The notes under the pieces are model-generated. The model saw only the letters and a list, made by a program, of their open reading frames with translations, had not been told where the DNA came from and searched no databases. This document shows positions 25,901 to 34,900 of a stretch of DNA of 64,000 bases, piece by piece; within the stretch, counting starts at the first letter, position 1; each line of letters begins with the position of its first letter. Origin of the DNA: Amborella trichopoda. Taxonomy: Eukaryota; Streptophyta; Magnoliopsida; Amborellales; Amborellaceae. The stretch covers positions 3,454,805 to 3,518,804 of the forward strand of contig NW_006497083.1 in the NCBI RefSeq assembly GCF_000471905.2, in the 5' to 3' direction. Position numbers and translations under genes: made by a program.

Positions 25901-28900
25901 TTTTCTCAATCTCTCTCCTTTAAGGGAGCCACCCTCTCTCTTTGCCATTGGTTGCTGGAGCAGGGGCTTTCAGGAGGCAGTGGGTCTGGCTTACAACCGC
26001 CTCCATTCCGCTCCACGCTAGGAATCCTAACACTTTCAGAAGCATCGGTAACTCTTGTGGGGCGTACGTGGCCGTCCATTGGAAATCGGCGAAGTCTCTT
26101 CCCTATTGCTCCATTCTAACCCTGGTTGAGGTCCTCGAACCCCAATTCATTCCCCTTTCCTCTAGTTGGATGTGGAAGGCTCCTTCTACCGGTTCCTCTC
26201 TTGGGTATCCGCCTTTCCACTATCTACCTGCCATGTCTCCCCTGTAGAGCACGGTAGCCCCTCTTCAATCCACCGGGATTCATGGACCACATTGTCTTGA
26301 CGTCGCTTACCGCAACCATTGTGGCCATCCAATGCCTCATCGAAAGGCCAACTCATATCATCCATCCTATGGTTCCACAACCACTCCCTATCTCTTCATC
26401 TCCCTCGAGATTATTTACTCACCCCCCCGCACCTCTTCCCACGCAATGGCGGCACATTGTTTTTTACTTTTGCATCCCCGCCGTCTTCTTGTTGTCCTTC
26501 CACTATCTTGCTTCCCCCTCATCTCTACCCTCTCCGACCCATGTGACCCTCGCCCTTCCTCCTGAACACATACCCTCACCCTACCCTTGTCAATCATACC
26601 CTCTCTCCTCGACATCTGTACCTCCCCTCTCACACACTCCCTCTCTTGTCCCTGTACTACAGCCACCTTATCCCCTCTCTCTTCCCTCTCATCCCCTACC
26701 CGCGTGACTACCCCCTCTTCGCTATCCCACGTACCCCCCTACCCCCCCTTCCAATGCTCAAACGTTATCCCTTCCTCACATCCCTCCCCGTACCCTCTGA
26801 TGACAACTGAGCCTGCGAGTGTACCTGATATGCCGTCCCTTCCAATACCTTCTCACCTGTCATCCCCTATGCACTACTTCTCCTCTGTGCTCCTTATCAG
26901 GATCTACCCCACTTCTTTCCTCCCTGTCTCTACCCCTTCTCATGCTCCCCCCTCCCCTCTACGACCTCTAGTCAACCTCTCCTTGTCAGAACTTATCCCC
27001 TCTTTGGACCTCGGAAGGGCTGCTGCTCTCGACCTCTCTCCTCCCTCAGCTCCCTCCTCCTCGGAGTCTCCCCCCTTCCCTCGCTCTCTCACAGCCTCCA
27101 ACCCGATGGATCACAGTGATGCACAATCTAACCAGACGCCTCCTCTGCTCGCGTTTCCTCCTTCGGTGCAGTTCGTCAAAGATCGGGGGCCCCATCTGTC
27201 ATTCCTAACTCCTTTCTCCTCTATGCAGGTTTTGCCTTGCCCTTACCCCTCCCCTTCCTCTCACCTTCCTACTATCCAGCTCTCTACCTCTATCCCTCCT
27301 TTTTGCCATCCAGACCCATCTCTCTCCCCCTTCCCTTTTTCCCCCATCCTCTGCCCCTCTTTCCTTCTCCCCCCCTCCCCCAATTGGTCTAATCGACTTC
27401 CCGGGTCTGTCTCCCCTGAACTCCTTTACCCTTGGTGTTCCCTAGCCTTCTTCTCTCCCCCTGCTTTTCCCCTCCTCTCGACCAACCCTCACTTTTATAA
27501 CCCCCTCCTCTCGCTGCTTTCTCTTGCCCCTCCAAACCTTCTTACCCGGTTACTTCTCTCCGTCTCCTCCACTGACACTCCAGTTCTGACTTCCTGGCCC
27601 TCCACTTTGTCCGTTGAACATCTGCCACCCTCCTCTGTTTCGAGTGATTCTCCTCCCATTTTAGCTCCCCCCTCCTTCTAATCCCTTACCAGGGAAGTCC
27701 ACCTCTGTACCCTCTTCTAGAGATTGGGCTGAGCCTAGTTTCTCTTCCCCTGTCTCCCTCTTATCGGCAGACTCTACTTTGTTGACAACACAGATACTGC
27801 CCAGGGCAACGTCTGTGAGGTGCTGAAAGTAATGTGATTTCAATATGATGGTCCTGAAGGACCATTTCATGTTTTCTACTAGGCAGATGCACAATTAAGA
27901 CTCAGGGTAAGCAGCAAAGGCAAGAGAGAAATCTCCAACTCATCTTTGGCGTAAACTATGATTGGCTGTCCCGCCTCTCTCTACTGAAATGCTTTATTGC
28001 TGCCTTTGTCTCAGTCAGTGGCCCCATCTTTAGATGCTCTCCTAGAAGCGTCTCACACCCAAAATCCCCTCTATGTTAATCCTCTCTTGGAATGTGAGGG
28101 GTTTAGGTCCCAATAAACGCAATGCTGTTCGGGATTTTTGTTTCAAGTTTCGCCCTTCCATTTTAGCCCTCATTGAAACCAAACTTCCCCTTCCCTCTCT
28201 GCAGTTAATTCGTCATGTTTGGGGTCGCAAACCATGCCAGTGGGGAGCACTGCTTGCCATCGGGACTTCTGGAGGTATTTGGGTCATCTGGGACCCCACT
28301 GCCCATGCTCTTACTTCCTCCCACAGCCCTCTTCTTTGTTACTATATTGCTTTCCAGAATCCCCGATGGTTTCCAATGCAAATGGCGGCTTCAACTTAGA
28401 TTCCATCAGGCAACAACTTTGGGATGAATTGGACCTCGTGCCCTCTCTCCCCCATCCCACTTGGTGCCTGGGTGGCGATTTTAAAGTCACCTACTGGTCC
28501 TTTGTGCACATTACTAATTCTCGTATCTCCCAGAGTTTGCCTGATTTCGCAAATTTTATTTGAACCTTCTCAACATCGCTCTTCAAGGAGCCCAATTCAC
28601 TTTGTTGAGCCACTTCTCCAGCACCTCCATATCCAAACTGGACCATTTTCTTTTTGGCCTTGATTGGGACGCCTCTTCCCTAGATCCCATGCTTTCGCCC
28701 TCCCTAAACCCATTTTGGACCACTGTCCCATCCTGTTGGACACCTAGCCGGCTACTAGGGGGCCCAAACCTTTTTGGGCTTGAACTTCCTTGGCTTAAAA
28801 AACCTTACCTCTCAATTCACTTATCCCCTCCTGGTGGNNNNNNNNNNNNNNNNNNNNNNNNNNNNNNNNNNNNNNNNNNNNNNNNNNNNNNNNNNNNNNN

Positions 28901-31900
28901 NNNNNNNNNNNNNNNNNNNNNNNNNNNNNNNNNNNNNNNNNNNNNNNNNNNNNNNNNNNNNNNNNNNNNNNNNNNNNNNNNNNNNNNNNNNNNNNNNNNN
29001 NNNNNNNNNNNNNNNNNNNNNNNNNNNNNNNNNNNNNNNNNNNNNNNNNNNNNNNNNNNNNNNNNNNNNNNNNNNNNNNNNNNNNNNNNNNNNNNNNNNN
29101 NNNNNNNNNNNNNNNNNNNNNNNNNNNNNNNNNNNNNNNNNNNNNNNNNNNNNNNNNNNNNNNNNNNNNNNNNNNNNNNNNNNNNNNNNNNNNNNNNNNN
29201 NNNNNNNNNNNNNNNNNNNNNNNNNNNNNNNNNNNNNNNNNNNNNNNNNNNNNNNNNNNNNNNNNNNNNNNNNNNNNNNNNNNNNNNNNNNNNNNNNNNN
29301 NNNNNNNNNNNNNNNNNNNNNNNNNNNNNNNNNNNNNNNNNNNNNNNNNNNNNNNNNNNNNNNNNNNAACTCACCCTCAAAAAAGAAGAGATCTTTTGGT
29401 TGCAGAGGTTCAGATTGCAAGTTTCTTCACTTTGGGGATCCAATACTTCGTTCTTCCACAAAATAGCAAATTGCACGCATAGGGACAACACTATTTCCCA
29501 AAATAAAGATCGGGAAAGGGGTGTTCAACCAACCTACTGAGGTCGAAGAAGCCATTTTATCCTACCTCCAACACCTCTTCTTTGCCCCATCTGGCCCTAG
29601 ACCGAGAATAACAAACCTTTATTTTCTCTCCCTTTCAATGGACCAGGCCTACTGGTTGGAACGACCTTTTTTGGAAGACGAAATACTTGCAGCCATTAAC
29701 ATTCTAGGCCATGATCGAGCCCCTGGCCTTGACGGGTTCCCAATGACCCCTTTGAAATCTTTGGGAATCCCTCCTTCAGGAATGATTTCCTCTCCCTCTT
29801 CAAGGAATTCCATACTAGAGGTATCATCAATAGGCTATGAACGCCACTTTAAATGCTTTGGTGCCCAAAGTGGAAGGAGCCAATCAACTCAAGGACTTCC
29901 ACCCCATCAGCCTCATCAACTCTTCCTACAAAATCGTCTCCAAAGTACTGGCTACTCGCCTCCACGTGGTTCTATCCAATATCATCTTCCCTTCCCAACT
30001 TTTGTCAAAGACCGACAAATTCTCGACGGGGTGCTTGTGGCTCATGAATGCATCCACTCCATATGCCTCTTGAAAGAACCTGGTTTGGTCATTTAACTTG
30101 ATTAAGAGACAGCCTACGACCATGTAGACTGGGATATTGTAAATGAGACCATATATTGGATGGGGTTTGGGGATCGCATGAGATATTGGATGAAAGGTTG
30201 CTATTCTAATCCCTACTTTTCCATTCTCATCAATGGAAGCCCCAAGGGCTTCTTCCCCCTGCTAGGGGCCTCAGACAGGGAGACCCTCTCCCCTCCTTCC
30301 TGTTCGCAATCATTGCAGAAGTCTTCATTCGATCAATTTCCCAAATGTTCTCCTCTGGTAGGCTTCATTGTTTCAAGAGTGGGCCTCGAGGCATACCATC
30401 ACCCACCTACAATATGCTTACGACGTGCTCGTCTTTTGTGGAGCGTTTTAGCAGGAACTTGACTCTCTCTTTGTTTTTCTCAAACGCTTTGAATTTATGA
30501 TGGTTTTTAGAGTTAACCTCGCCAAATCTAAGATTATTGGCGTCACTTTGAACTTCGAGCTACATAAGCCTTTATAGCCAGCTGGGGTTGCCAAGCCGAA
30601 TCCTTGCCGTCCAACGATGTCTACCCTTTTGCATCGGCAAGCTAAAGAAAAGACTGTGGTCCCACATTATGACAAGGTCGATCATAGACTTGCTAGTTGG
30701 AAAGATATTTTCCTTTCACGAGCTGGAAGGATTACTTAGTAAGGCCACCCTAGCCAATATACCGGTGTATCAAATGTCAATTTTTCATTTGCCCACAGCA
30801 GTGACCAATCATCTGGAGCAACTTATGAAAAGATTTCTCTGGTCGGGTGAGGTGGATGCACATAAGTTCCACTTCATTTCGTGGGAGAAAGTGTGCCAAT
30901 CTATGCGGCTCAGGGGGTTTGGTATCTGGAATTTGAGGAAGCATAGCACAACTTTACTTGGGAAATGGTGGCGGTGTCTTGCTACACAAGTTGAGCAACT
31001 ATGGATGCCGGTCCTCCGGCAGAAATGTCGTATACACCCCTCGGTCTGGGTGCCAGGATGCAGGGCTAACAGCAGATCATCTGGGGCTTGGAAATCTATG
31101 CTCTCTTCCTTCAGCCTTCTCAAAAACTTTATCCGCTTCCACCCTTGGGAGGGACGTCGCGTTAGATTCTGGTTAGACCTCTGGATTGGGCACACCCACC
31201 TTAAACACCTCTACCCACTCCTTTTAGCCTGGCTCAGAACCAAGTGACCTCTTTTGCCGATGAACCGCGCCCTTCGGGGCCTTTTAGATCTTGAAACCCA
31301 TCTACCAGGCGAACCCGTACCGATTCAGAGACGGCTGATTTCATCTCCCTGTCTGACACCCTCCACAACATCTTCCTCGCCCCCCAAGGTCACGACTCTA
31401 TCATCTGGTGCCTATCCCCCTCGGAGATTTTCATGGTTGCTTCTTTTTACCACAGGCTTATTCAATCGCTAACCTACCCCCTTTCACTGATTTCCATCAT
31501 ATCTCAAGCTTGGTCCTCCATTGCTCCACCAAAAATATGAGTATTTACTTGGATTGCCTTGTCTAAAAGGGGCGTAATGGTCGACCAACTTCTAAAGAGA
31601 GGCCTACCTATCCCCAATAGGTGCGTTACGTGCCTTGCTGACAAAGCGAGTATTGCCCACCTTTGCCTTTACCTGCCCCTCGCCCAGGACATCTGGTGGG
31701 CTCTCCTTCAACTTTCAAGTGGCATTTGGTTACCCCCAAGTCAGTTCCTCTCCTTTTTAGCTCCCTCCACCCTTTCCCCTGGCTCAAAGTGGGTATTCTC
31801 CTGTGGAAGGCATTGGTGGCTGCTGCCCTTTGGGTCATATGGACCAAGAAGAACATTAGGATCTTCTGTGGAGAAAGATCCATGCCTGTCTCCCTTCTTG

Positions 31901-34900
31901 ACAAGATCAGGTCCGTTGTCGTTTTCTGGGTGACAAACGACAAACACAAAGGCCTTCCGCACTCATCTTTCTTCCAAGATTGGGATGCCATTATTCATTC
32001 AACATAGGTTCACATTCCTGGTGCCTACCTTTGGAGACCGTCAATCCTAGGGCAGACCAAATTGAATTTTGATGGTTGCTCCTTAGGTAACCCTGGCCCC
32101 TCTGGGATCGGTGGACTATTCAGGGACCATGAGTGTCACAGCCTGGCCTCCTTCTTCAAGAATATTTGGACACTTCGACTCCCATATGGCAGAGGTCCTC
32201 GCTCTGCTTGAGGGAATTAGGCTGTTTAATCCCCATTGGAACTTTTCGCTCGTAGTTGAGGGGGACTGCAAGGACGCCACACAATGAGCCTCTGGCTCCC
32301 CTCCTTGCCCTTGGTCTTTGGCTCCAATTTTTGATGAAATCACTCATATTTGCAAAGATATGGACATCTCTTGGAAGCATATCTGGCACGAGGCCAACCA
32401 AGAAGCTGACTCTCTTGCTAAGGACAGCTCTACATAATCTCCCCGTCCTAAAAGCTTACTTTTGGAGTTTTTTTGTAACTTGATAGTTTTACTCCACCTG
32501 ATTTAAGGTTTTTTGTACAGTTGTCCTATATGGTGCTCCGGTCCTGTGGGAGTGTTTTTGTATATAGAGCTCCCAGTATGTGGGATGCCTATTTTTTCAT
32601 AAGATTATATTTCTCTAACCTCAATAGAATAAAACAGTTACTCCGTGGTGGTAGTACTGTCAGCCCCATGATGAGGTCTCTGACTCTATTCTCACCAAAA
32701 GGGTAGGGGCCCAAATCCCCATTGACTTACCCCCAGATTACTGTCTTCCCCACTGAATTACCCCCCCAAAAATAAAAGAATGATCCAAATTATCACTGCC
32801 ATTGATGCTCTCCAAAGAAAAATTTCAGCTGCAAGGAATGGTGGCGAGGAGAAGGTCTGGAACAGCTGCACTGTTGATTGGGGTAACACCCACTTCCAGT
32901 GGAGAATTTGGAATTTCAGCCATGAAGTTCTAGCCACTTTGCAGTTAAGGAAAAGGTGGGTATTAGTTTCGTCTGTTGTTTTGCACAAGATGCATCTGTT
33001 TGAAAGAGAGAAACCTCTTTTCTGTAGATGGTCTCCAGTAACCGCTTTCATGAGAATCACAGTCCAGCAGAAAATTTGGATATTCAGCAGTCTTTTCAGA
33101 GGCCACCATCATAACACCCTCCGTACTTTCTCAGCTCATATTCGTTTTGCTGACTCTTGGTAGGGGCATTAGTCCTCCTTGAGGGTATTAAGAGACTCAA
33201 CCACCATGGGAGGAATCGTTTGGTTATGGAAGGGCATTCCAAAAGTGTTATAACAGGGGCTTCTGGGGCCGTGGAAACTTGAATATGTTTTTTAGCATAT
33301 TGCCTTTCTTTGAAGGCATATTCACACCTCTTGTCGGCATACTTAGTGACAGGCCAACTGCAGCACGGACATCCTAGGAGGAGCTAGAGCGGCCAATCAT
33401 ACCAGAACCATTTTGGTACCTTTTTGAGCTGGGTTATGGGTTTTGAGATCTTTCGGTTTCTTGAGTCTTCTTGAGCAGGGTTCTAGACACCATCTTTGTA
33501 TAGCCTTTCTAACTTGTGTGCTCCTGGAGTGTGGGTTGCCACAATTTTTTGTAACCAGTTAATTATGGTTACACAATGGCATCATTCAAACAACATTGCC
33601 GATATTTTTTTGTGTTTTATTTTTTTTATCGATGAAAGAAAAATAATTATGACATTTTTCAATACTTGAAAGAAGAAACAAAAGCATTGATGAGATCCTG
33701 TCTTTCTTGTTCCCCTGATTTGTAAGTGGGAAGTACCGATGAGATCCTGTCTTGCTTGTTCCCCTGATTTGTAAGTGGGAAGTTAAGGGTTTGGCCCTTG
33801 AAATTTGTCGCGAATAGTAAACCAAAGTGTGCCATCCATTTTTGTCCCTTGGACCTTAACCTAGTGGCAGACACCCCATGCATGTTAACTCGAGGTCAAG
33901 GCTTCGACGCTTGAGATTTTTTCCCACCAACAAGTTTCCTATTTGTTTTCATTGTAAGTAAAATATATGATAAATATTGTGACATGGATATTTTAATCAA
34001 GATTGCAGTGGCATCCAATGATTTTGGATAATAAGTTGTATTTTGTGTTATATATACAGTTGCTGAAGGAGAGAGGGCTGTTACCCGAGCTGGGTCCAAA
34101 AGTTGATTACATAGTGCTGCCCTTAGATCCACAGCTCCAAGGTGCAGCTGCCATGGTTGCTTCTACTCTCAGGGAGAAAGGCCGGAGTGTTGACCTTGTC
34201 TTGGAAAACAAACGTTTAAAATGGTATCATCAACTTCCAGTCACTCCCACTTGTGCACGCGTGCACACACACACAATTATCCATTAACATATTCTCCCTC
34301 TCTCTCTCTCAACAGATTTAGAGGCCTCCATACATTGAAATAGAGATACATTCTTGAACAATTGCACATCAAAATCAGGACATCTCGGTATATGAGATCT
34401 TAAATAAGGCTGAGATGCAATTTGTTCCTCATCAGAACGCACACGGAGGAGTTCCTAATGAGTGAATACATCTTATTTGGTCATGTTCCTTGACAGTGAC
34501 ATTGGTATTGTGAATAGTGTTTTGGGTTTGAAAATGTTCTATTTTTTTTACATCTCGTCCAATATCTAGAGCTGTAAAGTGTGTTTCATGGATCCCTCCA
34601 GGGATTCTGTGTTTTTACCCGCACTTTTTACTATGTTGGAGCCCCAGTCCATAACCAATTGGCATTCACTAAATGGGATAAGCTCATTAGGTATGCGAAC
34701 CTTGTTTGTAGAGAGAGAGAGAAAGATGGTAGGGAGAGACGGTGCAAAATTCTTGCCACCTTCTTATAATGGGAATGGCGTAAAAGAAATGGGTGCAGAT
34801 AGCAAACACTTGGGTGTTTGAACCAAATTTCCTTTTGGGTTTTCAATATTTTTTTCTACAACTCCTCTCGATTTGACCCGAAAAGGCCTTTTTAAGTTTT

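Larger units (their letters stand above)
25740..32757 (+). mobile_element. L1-type LINE C, near full length
   Basis: ORF1 region 25800-27680, ORF2 endonuclease from 28073, assembly gap 28838-29367, reverse transcriptase about 29370-31250, zf-RVT 31430-31960, RNase H 32050-32440, 3' hairpin GGGTAGGGG...CCCC...TTACCC at 32701-32732. Several frameshifts and stops, so inactive. About 7.0 kb, close to complete plant L1 length. Sense to HisRS. The 5' limit is approximate. Confidence 0.8.

Noticed and set aside
26282..26707. Independent gene before L1 C ORF2
   Set aside because: Composition and position fit the L1 ORF1 tail, with overlapping equally long frames in C-rich DNA.
28560..29540. Long frames across the N run
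   Set aside because: Their length comes from untranslatable N bases; only the flanking L1 fragments are real.
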